Of a stretch of 64,000 nt of DNA, positions 36,228 through 45,591 are shown piece after piece. The notes under the pieces were generated by a model. That model was given only the letters and a program-made list of their open reading frames with translations. It was not told the origin of the DNA and made no database searches. The DNA comes from Pseudomonadota bacterium. Its GTDB lineage: Bacteria > Pseudomonadota > Gammaproteobacteria > Pseudomonadales > Oleiphilaceae. Both the position numbers and the translations under genes were made by a program. How positions within the stretch are numbered: the stretch's first letter is position 1; each line of letters opens with the position of its first letter. The stretch covers positions 62,001 through 126,000 of the forward strand of contig PDPE01000028.1 in assembly GCA_002747395.1 (NCBI GenBank), written 5' to 3'.

Positions 36228-36430
36228 TATTCTGAATCAGAATTAAGCCTGAATACCAGCCAAAAAAACTGCTTCCATCCTGCCACAAATATCAGGCAAT
36301 CCGCCTTTCTGTTTTTTATCTGCTAGTCTTTCAATAAAGACCTGTCCTCCAACCTGAAAACAGAACGGCAGAATCGGTTTCGCTTTGGCCGGATTTGCTG
36401 CAGTCGGATTCGCAATTAAAGGTGGCGCCA
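36228..36430. other. Non-coding gap between the Abi remnant and nhaD
   Basis: No ORF with family-like features and no clear promoter or hairpin seen. Probably the scar of the Abi deletion plus the nhaD leader. Confidence 0.4.
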
Positions 36431-37864
36431 ATGAACAAAATCAGAACAACCATTCTATTTTCTTTTCTTGCGTTATTTACCAGCAATGTATGGGCTAACG
36501 AAACCACCAGCAGCCTCGACCTGACGGCGACCTGGATGGGTATTCTGGCTGTTATTCTCTTTGCCTTTGCCTACGCATTGGTGATAGGTGAGGAATATCT
36601 TCACCTGAGAAAATCCAAGCCTGTGATGGTAGCGGCAGGTATTATCTGGGTACTGGTTGCCATTTCATTCAACCAGCATGGTGACATACACTCGGTAAAT
36701 GACCTGGTTCAACACAATATTCTGGAATATGCCGAGCTGCTGCTTTTTCTGTTGGCTGCGATGACCTATGTCAATACCATGGAGGAGAGAAACATTTTTG
36801 CCGCACTGCGTGCCTTTCTGGTATCCAAAGGCTTCTCATTGAGAACAATATTCTGGATCACAGGAATGCTGGCCTTTGCCATTTCTCCCATCGCCGACAA
36901 CCTGACCACAGCGCTCGTAATGGCTGCAGTTGTATTGGCTGTTGCCAGGGATAACGCACAATTCGTATCACTGGGCTGCATCAATATCGTGGTTGCGGCA
37001 AATGCCGGCGGCGCATTCAGCCCCTTTGGCGACATTACCACACTCATGGTCTGGCAAAAAGGCATGGTGCATTTTAGCGAGTTCTTTGCGTTACTGATTC
37101 CGTCAATCGTCAACTGGTTTGTGCCTGCATTTATCCTGTCACTGTTTCTTCCCAAAGGTACGCCTTCCAGTAACAACGAAGAAGTACAGATCAAAAAAGG
37201 CGGCTTTGTTGTCATCGCCCTGTTTTTGGGAACCATTACCATGGCGGTCACCTTTCACAGCTTTCTGCATCTGCCTTCCATGGTGGGCATGATGACAGGT
37301 ATGGGCATACTCAATCTTTACGGGTACTTCCTTAAAATCAATCCTGACGGAAATGACCCCGGATTTCAGGAAGAAGCTACCGAGCCTGACAACGACGGGA
37401 GAGTCACTGGACGTGAGATATTAAAATTCGATATTTTTCAACAACTGCAACGTGCCGAGTGGGACACGCTGATGTTTTTCTATGGCGTCGTGCTTTGTGT
37501 CGGTGGTTTGAGCGCATTTGGCTACCTGAATCTTATTTCTCATCTGATGTACGAACAAATGGGTGCCACCTGGGCGAACATTCTGGTCGGTGTATTATCC
37601 TCGATCGTTGACAACATTCCTGTTATGTTCGCCGTGCTGACCATGCTTCCGGATATGAATGTCAATCAGTGGCTTCTGGTTACCCTCACCGCCGGCGTGG
37701 GCGGCTCGATGCTCTCCATCGGTTCTGCTGCCGGCGTCGCCCTTATGGGGCAGGCTCGGGGCGTTTATACTTTTTTCACTCACCTGAAATGGTCCTGGGC
37801 AATTGTTCTGGGTTATATGGCATCGATCTATACCCATATGCTGCTTTCCGGGATGTCGTTTTAG
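36431..37864 (+). CDS. nhaD: Na+/H+ antiporter NhaD
   Basis: 477 residues from the ATG at 36431, with an N-terminal signal-like helix ending LFTSNVWANE, as in Vibrio and Halomonas NhaD. About a dozen further hydrophobic segments follow. ISPIADNLTTALVMAAVVLA and NIVVAANAGGAFSPFGDITTLMVW are the paired family signatures, and SSIVDNIPVMFAVL supplies a second Asp-Asn pair. It exports Na+ (or Li+) in exchange for protons in the inner membrane. The open frame begins at 36395 but the signal-like N-terminus decides the start. Confidence 0.93.
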   Translation: MNKIRTTILFSFLALFTSNVWANETTSSLDLTATWMGILAVILFAFAYALVIGEEYLHLRKSKPVMVAAGIIWVLVAISFNQHGDIHSVNDLVQHNILEYAELLLFLLAAMTYVNTMEERNIFAALRAFLVSKGFSLRTIFWITGMLAFAISPIADNLTTALVMAAVVLAVARDNAQFVSLGCINIVVAANAGGAFSPFGDITTLMVWQKGMVHFSEFFALLIPSIVNWFVPAFILSLFLPKGTPSSNNEEVQIKKGGFVVIALFLGTITMAVTFHSFLHLPSMVGMMTGMGILNLYGYFLKINPDGNDPGFQEEATEPDNDGRVTGREILKFDIFQQLQRAEWDTLMFFYGVVLCVGGLSAFGYLNLISHLMYEQMGATWANILVGVLSSIVDNIPVMFAVLTMLPDMNVNQWLLVTLTAGVGGSMLSIGSAAGVALMGQARGVYTFFTHLKWSWAIVLGYMASIYTHMLLSGMSF

Positions 37865-37889
37865 CCTGCCTGCCATCCTGACCTGAAAC

Positions 37890-37929
37890 AGAACAAACCC
37901 GCAGACAAGGCACGCTGCGGGTTTGTTCT
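37890..37929. terminator. Strong hairpin after nhaD
   Basis: Perfect 15-bp stem AGAACAAACCCGCAG / CTGCGGGTTTGTTCT with a 10-base loop. Only short T tracts lie within the 3' arm and none beyond, so termination efficiency is uncertain. Confidence 0.65.
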
Positions 37930-38045
37930 ATGGCGACCGTTCAGTGCGATTTCCTGACGATTTTTTTACCTGTGTCATTGACTATTCCCGTTTTTGAAAT
38001 CATCCTCCCGGGCTCAATGTACTCTTACGGAACGTCTGTGCCACT

Positions 38046-38987
38046 ATGAAAAACACGCTCAAGATTTTCAGCGGCAACTCCAACCCTTCTCTGGCAAAAA
38101 AAATCTGCCAGCACCTTGGTACCCCTCTCAGTTCCATGACCATTTCTCGCTTTTCAAATGACAACCAGTTTGTCCAGATTGACGAGAATGTGCGGGAGAG
38201 AGATGTTTTTATCGTTCAATCCTTTACCCAACCCGTCAGCGAACATATCATGGAACTAATGATTGCAATTGATGCGCTGAAACATGCGTCGGCAGCCAGA
38301 ATTACGGCAGTTATTCCCTATTATTCCTATGCCCGCTCGGATAAAAAGGATGCACCCCGAATATCCATTACCGGCAGGCTTATCGCCGATCTGCTTGAAA
38401 CAGCGGGTGCCAACCGGGTACTGACAATGGATCTGCATGCTGACCAGGTGCATGGTTTTTTCCGCTACCCGGTAGATCACCTTTCAGCGATACCCACCAT
38501 CGCCCAACACTTCAGGGAACATTATAACCTGTCCAACATGGTGGCGGTTGCCACAGATGCGGGAGGGGCAAAGCGGGCTGGCAAGTTTTCCGAACGGTTA
38601 GCTATCCCCATGGCCATTATCGACAAGCGCCGGATAAGTGACACCCATGTGATGCAAGGTCAGGTCGTGGGCGATGTGGCAGGTAAGGACGCAGTCATTT
38701 TCGAGGACGAAATTTCAACCGGAGGAACCCTGATCGCAACAGTAGATACGCTTGCCAGGGCCGGAGTAAAAAGTGTCCACGCCGGTGCCGTCCATCCCGT
38801 GCTCTGTGGCCCGGCAGTCGAACGACTGGCTACATCAGGGCTGGAGTCGATTGTCACCACCAATACCGTAGATGTCCCGGCTCAGAAGCAGATGAACAAG
38901 CTGACCACCCTTTCTGTTGCGCCACTGTTCGCCGAGGCGATAAGGCGAATACATTCCGGAGAGAGTATAGGTGCGCTTTTTGTCTAG
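38046..38987 (+). CDS. Ribose-phosphate pyrophosphokinase paralogue
   Basis: 313 residues of the PRPP synthetase family (ribose 5-phosphate plus ATP to PRPP). It has the N-terminal LKIFSGNSNPSLAKKI, the flexible-loop segment YYSYARSDKKDAPRISI, DLHADQVHGFF and VATDAGGAKRA. The PRPP-binding loop reads IFEDEISTGGTL, where standard Prs has VDDIIDTGGT. This suggests a divergent paralogue rather than the housekeeping enzyme, which in this group usually sits beside ispE. It is convergent with the exporter gene and monocistronic. A role in a specific nucleotide or NAD salvage branch is possible but not shown. Confidence 0.82.
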   Translation: MKNTLKIFSGNSNPSLAKKICQHLGTPLSSMTISRFSNDNQFVQIDENVRERDVFIVQSFTQPVSEHIMELMIAIDALKHASAARITAVIPYYSYARSDKKDAPRISITGRLIADLLETAGANRVLTMDLHADQVHGFFRYPVDHLSAIPTIAQHFREHYNLSNMVAVATDAGGAKRAGKFSERLAIPMAIIDKRRISDTHVMQGQVVGDVAGKDAVIFEDEISTGGTLIATVDTLARAGVKSVHAGAVHPVLCGPAVERLATSGLESIVTTNTVDVPAQKQMNKLTTLSVAPLFAEAIRRIHSGESIGALFV

Positions 38988-39039
38988 CTTTGGCTGTTGG
39001 GCAGGCACGAACCGTTGATCGGCGTCAACTGCGGAGCAA

Positions 39040-41622
39040 TCAGCATTCATTGGCGCCAGGCCCCAACGGCTTTAACCAGATCAGCAACCGGGGCAGCAAG
39101 GTTAGTGCCCCCAATAGCGCCACTATCATAGCCATGCCGGTGAACAGGCCGAAATAAATCGTGGGAATGAAGTTGGACAGAGCCAAAATGGAAAAACCGA
39201 TGACTATGGTCAGCGAGGTATAGAACATCGCACGTCCGATGGTTCCATGACAACGATGCATGGTAGCCAGATAATCCCGGTCTTTCTCAAATTCCAGACG
39301 AAACCGATGGATATAGTGAATGGTGTTATCCACGGCTATACCCACGGTGATGGATGCCACGGTAATGGTCATCATATCCAGGGGCACACCCAGCCACCCC
39401 ATTAACCCCAATACTGAACCGGCAGCCAGCAAGTTCGGTGCAAGACCTATCAGAGCGAGGCGGAGAGACCGGAACAGTACCTGGAACATCAGGGCAATGG
39501 CCAGAAATACCGCCCCGAGGGTTTTGATTTGCGAATCAAACAGGCTCTGCAGCATGTTGTTGTACAACACCGCCATACCGGTAAAATGAACTCGCTCGGG
39601 CTCATAGCCCGCTTCTTCTGTCAGATACCTGTGAATTTTGTTGATCAGTGTATTTCTGTTTAGTTCCGGCGAGGATTCAATCAGGCGTACGGTAAACTTC
39701 GCACTGGCATACTCTTCCGATAAATAGGGGTCGATCAGAATACCTTTCAGGTTTTCCGGGAAAACAGCAGGCAGAAAGGCCAATTGTAACGCATTGAGCT
39801 TTTTCCCCTGATTGATTTGCTGAGCCAGCTTCAACGTGGTTGCAATGGATAATACCTTGCCTGTTTCCGGCAAAGACTCCAGATAGTTGTGCACTTTTTC
39901 AAGTTGTTCCATTTTTTTGAAGGTGTACCAGGTATTACGAACGGTTTCCCCTGCTGCCTCGCAATCACTGGCGAAAGCCCCGTCGTCCTGATCAAACCCG
40001 CCATTGCAATCATCCAGAAACGGGTCATCATCCAGAAACGGGTCAGCGCCGGTTTCAGTCACTTCCTGACGAACATCGTCGATTATTACATCAAGCGGTG
40101 TCGTGCCCCCCACTTTCTCATCAATCACTACCATGCCCTGGTAAATCTCGGTAGAAGACTTGAAATAATCAATAAATCGATTGTCTACAGTCAGCCGGGT
40201 GACGCCCATGCCACAGAAAAGGGCGAGAACCAGGCTAAAAACAAGTATTTTGCCCCCGTGTTTTTCGGTAAATCCGGCAAGGTACACAGTCAGTGAAGGG
40301 GTTTCACTGACAACCCCGGGTGCCCGACTGCCAGGCAAAAGCACCACGGCAGCGGGCATAATCAGGAAGGCCATAACATAGGCAACGGCAATACCTATGG
40401 TCATCATCCAGCCGAAGTCCATCACGGGTCGGATACCGCTCAGAGTTAGCGAGCCAAATGCCACGATGGTCGTCAGCGCCATGTAAAGGCAGGGTTTGGC
40501 CATCGCCTTTACGGTGTCAAACGCCAGTTGTGACGGGCTGCTTGACGGGTTCAGGCGTTGCAATTCCCGATAACGCACCACGATATGTATCGTCATCGAC
40601 AGGGTAATAATCAGTAACAGAGAAACAAAATTGGAAGAAATAACCGTCACCGGCCACTGCACCCGGCCCAGATAACCCACCTCCAGCCAGACAGTGACAG
40701 CACAACACAACAGGGGCAACACCACCCATTGCCATTGCCGGAAAATAACGATCAGGGTCAGTAGCAAAAACACCAGAACACCCAGACCAAAGGTTTTCAG
40801 GTCACTGTCGACAAAAGCGATCATATCGGAAACAATCATGGGCACACCACCGAGGTATAATTGAACACCCGAGCGGTGACGCAACATAATTGAGCGGATT
40901 TCGGCTACATCTGCCTCCTGTCGGGCAGCCAACTCCTTGCTCACCCGATCAAAGCGGGCGGTCACTTCTTTCAGTTCATTTGCCTGACTGACGCTCAGTG
41001 TTCCCGCCCGTCGCTGTTCTCTCAACGCTTCTCGCTGACTCAGCAAACGATAAAACTCCGGATCGACTTTCAGATTAACCTGTATAACCGTGGTTTGTGC
41101 ATCCGGGCTGATCAACAGATTGAAATACAAGGGGTTGGACAACAACGCCTGTTTCGCCTGATCAAGTGGCACCGGATCTTTATCCAGGGTTCGCACACGG
41201 GATTCTATATTGTCCAGGGTCAAATCCGGGCCGAACAGCAGCGGCACATTCAAAATAGAGTTGGTTGATGACACATTGGCCATTGCTTCAATATCATCCC
41301 TCAGAGCCGTCAATGCCTCGATCGACTCCTGACTGAACAGTTCCGCCTGCGGGGTAAAGGTCACCAGCAGAAAATCATCTGAAGAAGGGAACCTGTCACG
41401 CATGGAGCGATAGAACTCCAGATCCTGGTCATTTTCCAGTACCAGGGAATCTGCAGAAGCATCCAGGCGAAACTGGTTCACCTTTAATCCTGAAAGCACA
41501 CAAAGCAGTAACACAAACAACAAGGTCACAGCCGGATGACGAATAATTGTGCGTTGGTAGAAAGTAGCGAGTCTGTCAAGCAATGGGTTCACCCTGGTCG
41601 ATAAAGAATCCGAAGAAAGCAC
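39040..41622 (-). CDS. RND-superfamily exporter (MMPL / HAE3-type)
   Basis: 860 residues. Two repeats each have one N-terminal helix, a large periplasmic domain and five further helices, the RND layout at the shorter HAE3 length. Sterol-sensing-like helices are visible around LVFLLLTLIVIFRQW and LITLSMTIHIVVRY, and in the second half GSVLGLMGWLGVPLDMMTITVASITVGIAVD. Family members move lipids, hopanoids or hydrophobic compounds out of the inner membrane. The second periplasmic domain holds an Asp-rich insertion with DPFLDD duplicated, from an 18-bp repeat. No membrane-fusion protein is encoded beside it. Confidence 0.87.
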   Translation of the reverse strand: MLSSDSLSTRVNPLLDRLATFYQRTIIRHPAVTLLFVLLLCVLSGLKVNQFRLDASADSLVLENDQDLEFYRSMRDRFPSSDDFLLVTFTPQAELFSQESIEALTALRDDIEAMANVSSTNSILNVPLLFGPDLTLDNIESRVRTLDKDPVPLDQAKQALLSNPLYFNLLISPDAQTTVIQVNLKVDPEFYRLLSQREALREQRRAGTLSVSQANELKEVTARFDRVSKELAARQEADVAEIRSIMLRHRSGVQLYLGGVPMIVSDMIAFVDSDLKTFGLGVLVFLLLTLIVIFRQWQWVVLPLLCCAVTVWLEVGYLGRVQWPVTVISSNFVSLLLIITLSMTIHIVVRYRELQRLNPSSSPSQLAFDTVKAMAKPCLYMALTTIVAFGSLTLSGIRPVMDFGWMMTIGIAVAYVMAFLIMPAAVVLLPGSRAPGVVSETPSLTVYLAGFTEKHGGKILVFSLVLALFCGMGVTRLTVDNRFIDYFKSSTEIYQGMVVIDEKVGGTTPLDVIIDDVRQEVTETGADPFLDDDPFLDDCNGGFDQDDGAFASDCEAAGETVRNTWYTFKKMEQLEKVHNYLESLPETGKVLSIATTLKLAQQINQGKKLNALQLAFLPAVFPENLKGILIDPYLSEEYASAKFTVRLIESSPELNRNTLINKIHRYLTEEAGYEPERVHFTGMAVLYNNMLQSLFDSQIKTLGAVFLAIALMFQVLFRSLRLALIGLAPNLLAAGSVLGLMGWLGVPLDMMTITVASITVGIAVDNTIHYIHRFRLEFEKDRDYLATMHRCHGTIGRAMFYTSLTIVIGFSILALSNFIPTIYFGLFTGMAMIVALLGALTLLPRLLIWLKPLGPGANEC
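40009..40044. repeat. 18-bp in-frame tandem duplication in the RND gene
   Basis: Two perfect copies of ATCATCCAGAAACGGGTC. On the coding strand they yield DPFLDD twice. Confidence 0.9.
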
Positions 41623-41755
41623 TGATCATCGGTAGATTATTATAATCAGAACGATAAAATACGGTAAACATGGTGTTTACGGATCAGGAATAAAAGACCG
41701 AAAACACATTGACCGTCGCCTGTCCAGGCAAGCAACAACGAGAATACACAGCGTC

Positions 41756-42388
41756 ATGAATTTCATCGAAGAATCCCGGGCCATCGATCGCTGGATTTCA
41801 CACAAGGTAAAACAGCTGGCATTTCCACAAACCTGTCGCAACAGGGTCTCGGTGGGGTTGCTGCACTACAGTCTTGAACTGCAGACCGCATTTTTTCTTT
41901 TGGTGGAAAACCGGCTGATCGGTTCTGCCTATGCACTGATGCGCCCCATTTACGAATCTTATGTCAGAGCCTGCTGGCTCCACCTGGTCGCGACGGACGA
42001 AGACCTGGAACATTTCAAAAAAGACAACGCCTACCGCATCAAGAACCCGGCAACAGGTAAATGGAACAACCGCTCTTTTGACCAGATTATTCAGGATCTG
42101 GAACAAATTGACAACCGGTTCGTGGACACCATAGCCACGATCAAACAAAAAAACTGGAAAGTGATGAACAGCCTGATCCACGGAGGCGCAGAGCAAATCT
42201 ACCGCCGTATCTCCGGAGAAACCATACAGGGAGTTCAAGCGGAAGCCGATGAGTTACGCAGAGTCAGCGGGTTTGTTTCTTCTATCGCATTGCTGTCCGC
42301 TCTGGAGCTTGCAAAAATCGCTGAAAATAACTCCTTTGCCAAAGAGGTTGTAGAGAGACTCACCAGAAGATCCGAGACCGGGGAGTGA
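41756..42388 (+). CDS. DUF5677/DUF6988-like protein
   Basis: 210 residues, all-helical in appearance, no signal or membrane segment. The segment LMRPIYESYVRACWLHLVATDEDLEHFK and the later LIHGG are features of a widespread group of uncharacterised bacterial helical proteins filed under DUF5677 or DUF6988; I cannot separate the two by eye. The pattern of His and Tyr near RPIYESYVRACWL recalls HEPN-like folds, but no RxxxxH nuclease motif is plain. It is divergent from the exporter gene and 242 bases upstream of glgC. Confidence 0.6.
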   Translation: MNFIEESRAIDRWISHKVKQLAFPQTCRNRVSVGLLHYSLELQTAFFLLVENRLIGSAYALMRPIYESYVRACWLHLVATDEDLEHFKKDNAYRIKNPATGKWNNRSFDQIIQDLEQIDNRFVDTIATIKQKNWKVMNSLIHGGAEQIYRRISGETIQGVQAEADELRRVSGFVSSIALLSALELAKIAENNSFAKEVVERLTRRSETGE

Positions 42389-42630
42389 TTGTGAACCTGA
42401 CAGGATGCTTGCACCCGGGACAACTTCTTTGTATAACGAAAATCTCTCAACCGTAACAACCGTAATATTACTATCATATTTGCCCGCTAGCATTCGGTGA
42501 CAGGATACCTTGTTACCCTTCCGGGTTGCCAGAAAGAGAGCAACCCTGTTAGTTCTGTGCACTTTCTGATTGCCAGACTGTGCTTACCGTCCCGGATACC
42601 GATAGCGGGCACATCGCCAGGAATAAAACA

Positions 42631-43929
42631 ATGTCAGATTTTGCAAGTTACACGCATGGCACAGCTTACAAACGAATCAGGGATAGTAACGCGGTAGATG
42701 GAACCCAGGCAATCATACTCGCTGGTGGCAGCGGCTCTCGACTGAAATCCCTGACCCGATGGCATTCGAAGCCAGCCGTTCCCTTTGGAGGCAAATACAA
42801 AAGTATCGACTTTCCCCTGTCAAATTGCATCAACTCCAAAATTCGCAAAATTTCTATCCTGACCCAGTACAAGTCACACTCTCTGAACATGCATATTAAC
42901 CAGGGCTGGAATTTCCTGAAGCCTGAACTGGGGGAGTTTATCGACCTGGTTCCTGCCCAGCAGCGAGTCAGGGAAGACTGGTATCAGGGCACCGCCGATG
43001 CGGTATACCAGTGTATGGACATCATTCGCGAGCATTCTCCAAAACTGGTACTGATCCTCGCGGGCGATCACATCTACAAAATGGACTACGGCCGTATGAT
43101 CCATGAACATCTCGATAGCGGCGCCGAAATGACGATAGGCTGTATCGAGGTCGACCTGAAGGAAGCGAAGCAGTTTGGTGTACTCTCGGCCGATTACAAA
43201 AACAACGTGATCGAGTTTACCGAAAAGCCTGCAAACCCCAATCCCTGTGCTCATAACCCGGGAAAAGCACTCGCTTCCATGGGGATTTATGTATTTCATT
43301 CAGATTTTCTTTACGACCAACTGGCCAAAGATGCCTCAAGCCAGACTTCCAGCCACGACTTCGGCAAGGACATTATTCCGGGATTGATTGGCAACACGCA
43401 TGTCAATGCCTATTGCTTTAGAGATGACGAAACCGGAGAGCCGGGCTACTGGAGAGATGTGGGCACAATCGATGCCTATTATGAAGCCAACATGGCCCTG
43501 TGTGATGTTACACCACCTTTGAATTTATACGACAAAACATGGCCCATCATGTCCTATCAGGAGCAACTCCCGCCTGCCAAATTTGTTTTCAATGATCCGG
43601 GCAGAAGAGGTAGTGCCAATGACTCCCTGATTTCTTCGGGCTGTATCATTTCCGGAAGCACGGTGGATCGTTGCCTGGTCTTTAATAACGTGAGAGTCAA
43701 CAGCTTTGGCGAGTTAAAGGACTCGGTCATTCTGCCTAATGTCGTGATCGGTCGAAATTGCAAAATTCAAAAAGCCATTATTGACAGGGATTGCAATATC
43801 CCCTCCGGCACCACCATCGGCTTCGACATCAATGAGGATAGAAAGCGTTTCTATGTATCCGAAAACGGAATTGTACTGGTGTCAGCAGAAATGCTGGATG
43901 GGAAGCCCGGTAACGCCGCTGACCTGTGA
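42631..43929 (+). CDS. glgC: Glucose-1-phosphate adenylyltransferase
   Basis: Makes ADP-glucose for glycogen. 432 residues from the ATG at 42631 (preceded by CCAGGAATAA). Catalytic and allosteric regions present: IILAGGSGSRLKSLT, KPAVPFGGKYKSIDF, WYQGTADAVYQ, LAGDHIYKMDY and EKPANPNP. A C-terminal left-handed beta-helix follows, rich in V-I repeats (SVILPNVVIGRNCKI in part). No glgA or glgB is adjacent, so other glycogen genes must be elsewhere if the pathway is complete. The open frame starts at 42580. Confidence 0.95.
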   Translation: MSDFASYTHGTAYKRIRDSNAVDGTQAIILAGGSGSRLKSLTRWHSKPAVPFGGKYKSIDFPLSNCINSKIRKISILTQYKSHSLNMHINQGWNFLKPELGEFIDLVPAQQRVREDWYQGTADAVYQCMDIIREHSPKLVLILAGDHIYKMDYGRMIHEHLDSGAEMTIGCIEVDLKEAKQFGVLSADYKNNVIEFTEKPANPNPCAHNPGKALASMGIYVFHSDFLYDQLAKDASSQTSSHDFGKDIIPGLIGNTHVNAYCFRDDETGEPGYWRDVGTIDAYYEANMALCDVTPPLNLYDKTWPIMSYQEQLPPAKFVFNDPGRRGSANDSLISSGCIISGSTVDRCLVFNNVRVNSFGELKDSVILPNVVIGRNCKIQKAIIDRDCNIPSGTTIGFDINEDRKRFYVSENGIVLVSAEMLDGKPGNAADL

Positions 43930-43961
43930 GGTTACTTGCGCGTGTGCCGCCAAACCCCGGG

Positions 43962-43977
43962 GCTCCGCTCCCGGAGC
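43962..43977. terminator. Small hairpin between convergent glgC and HD-GYP genes
   Basis: GCTCCG-CTCC-CGGAGC, perfect 6-bp GC-rich stem, no T-run. Weak candidate only. Confidence 0.3.
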
Positions 43978-44019
43978 GCCACTCTGGGCCGCCCCCCTGC
44001 AAAGCCTCTTGAGACAGAA

Positions 44020-45243
44020 TTATAAAAAGTCCCCTACCTTGATGTTTAGCTCCCCGGTGTCAACGGTACCCACAATCTCTTCTGTTGTGCGGCCAGAGGA
44101 CATATCCAGCACATAGGGATTGAGGTAGTGGTTGTGCCTGACATTGTAAAAAACCCGAAGAATCGGACGTTTGGGGTGTATCGGGTTGGCTTCAATCACC
44201 ACACCGGCACAACCGGTATCCAATTCAACCACAGTGCCCACAGGGTAAATACTGACACAGCGAATAAAGGAATAAACCAGATCCTTATCGAGATGAAACA
44301 CACTCCAATCGATCAGTTTTTTCAACGCCTCGTTAGGTGACACGCCCTTGTGATACACCCGATCTGCCGTAATGGCGTCATACACATCGACAATGGCTGC
44401 CATTCTGCCGTACCGGCAGATATCCTGACCCTTCAGATTCCTCGGATAGCCCGAACCGTCAAGCCGCTCATGGTGCAGAACGCAAACTGTTCGAGCCACA
44501 TCCGGCAAGCCTTCTGTCTGACTCAATACCTGCTCACCATAAACAACATGCCGCTTCATCTCCTCCCATTCATCATCTTCCAGCCTTCCCGGCTTGTTGA
44601 GCACCTCGTCGGGAACCAGAATTTTACCAATATCATGCAGAATTCCAGCTGTAACCAGTTCCGCGATCCGGGTACGATCATATTTCATCGAGCGGGCGAA
44701 AAGACCCAGTAATATACCCACATTGACGGAGTGCTCCAGCAAGTAGCTGTCTTTCTCACGAATGCGGGACAAACAGGATAACGCATTGACATTCCGATCA
44801 AGAGAGTCCGTGAGTTCATCCGCCATATTGGAAATGACCCGGGCATCGACTCCCTTGCCATTTTTCACATTATCCAGCACCCCTCCTATCAACTCTTTCG
44901 CATGGGAATGCAGTTTCCCGGCCCGCTCCCGCTCCTCTTTCAAAGAGGTTGTGGGGCGCATACTTGCTGCGACTCCGCTTTGTCGTGCCTTTTTTGCCTG
45001 CCGATTCTGATGAGGCGGCATACTGACTGTGTGGCCGCCGAGCCCTTCCTGGCCGGCAGAATCTATCCCTTTTTCGGTATCAATATAGACAAAATCCTCA
45101 CCAAGCTTTTTAATTTTCTCTATCGTATCGGCGCTTTTTATTACCCCTTTGCGAACAGTGGCACCAGCCGGAATCCAATCGTTATTGGCCTCCGCGATGT
45201 ACATGCCCACAGCGAGCTGATTGATCGCAATTTTTTTGATCAA
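44020..45243 (-). CDS. HD-GYP domain protein (c-di-GMP phosphodiesterase)
   Basis: 407 residues from the TTG at 45243. A GGAG sits nine bases upstream of this codon, and the product starts with the usual IKKIAINQLAVGMYIAE. A TTG at 45258 is also open. An N-terminal DUF3391-like module covers about 1-120. The HD-GYP domain follows with ILHDIGKILVPDEVLNK, the conserved KRHVVYGEQVL and HHERLDGSGYPRNLKG, so metal and GYP residues are intact. It is predicted to break down c-di-GMP to GMP or pGpG, opposing the diguanylate cyclase at 17.6 kb. Confidence 0.92.
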   Translation of the reverse strand: MIKKIAINQLAVGMYIAEANNDWIPAGATVRKGVIKSADTIEKIKKLGEDFVYIDTEKGIDSAGQEGLGGHTVSMPPHQNRQAKKARQSGVAASMRPTTSLKEERERAGKLHSHAKELIGGVLDNVKNGKGVDARVISNMADELTDSLDRNVNALSCLSRIREKDSYLLEHSVNVGILLGLFARSMKYDRTRIAELVTAGILHDIGKILVPDEVLNKPGRLEDDEWEEMKRHVVYGEQVLSQTEGLPDVARTVCVLHHERLDGSGYPRNLKGQDICRYGRMAAIVDVYDAITADRVYHKGVSPNEALKKLIDWSVFHLDKDLVYSFIRCVSIYPVGTVVELDTGCAGVVIEANPIHPKRPILRVFYNVRHNHYLNPYVLDMSSGRTTEEIVGTVDTGELNIKVGDFL

Positions 45244-45244
45244 G

Positions 45245-45559
45245 TCAAGTTTCTCCAATCATATCGAAAGCCCGAACCATAGCCTTAGAGTCTGGTTCAC
45301 AATGATTTGACGGGTAAGCTCCTATCAGTTTTTTCTCACAATCCGGCTTGATGTGTAAAGAAGCAACCTGACAGGGCATTCTTGTCCAGTCACTGTGAAA
45401 TAACGATGTATTTCGACTCCTGCTCCGGGCCAATTCATAACCAAAAGACAGTAAAAGGCAGGGGTTGGCAGGTTGCACGAGGAACACCTGCTCAACCGGG
45501 AGTGAACATACTCTGATGGCCAGGCAAGCTTTACAACACGCGTGCCTGGCTTTTTTCAC
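45245..45559 (-). CDS. Possible small protein upstream of the HD-GYP gene
   Basis: Up to 104 codons with GTG start, ending one base before the preferred HD-GYP start, which would fit coupling. The C-terminal half (MPCQVASLHIKPDCEKK and onwards) looks protein-like, while the N-terminal third, with several Cys, is less convincing and lies over a strong plus-strand hairpin and terminator. I recognise no family. It may be a real short gene with a later start (Met at about residue 60), or a non-coding region. Confidence 0.3.
   Translation of the reverse strand: MKKARHACCKACLAIRVCSLPVEQVFLVQPANPCLLLSFGYELARSRSRNTSLFHSDWTRMPCQVASLHIKPDCEKKLIGAYPSNHCEPDSKAMVRAFDMIGET
45463..45556 (+). terminator. 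Plus-strand stem-loop plus intrinsic terminator without a gene; possible small RNA 3' end
   Basis: GCCAGGCA (45519-45526) pairs with TGCCTGGC (45543-45550) and is followed by TTTTTT (45551-45556): a good rho-independent terminator on the plus strand. Upstream GGTTG-G-CAGGT (45463-45473) pairs with ACCTG-CT-CAACC (45486-45497), with CGAGGA in the loop. No plus-strand gene ends here (glgC ended 1.5 kb earlier), so a small RNA starting near 45418 is possible. Upstream TTGTCC (45382) and GATGTA (45405) are a weak promoter match. Confidence 0.5.
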
Positions 45560-45591
45560 CAGCGACCAATACTACTCGCTCGCCACGCAGA

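Noticed and set aside
45259..45591. c-di-GMP riboswitch before the HD-GYP gene
   Set aside because: None of the conserved GEMM core segments is present on the minus strand.
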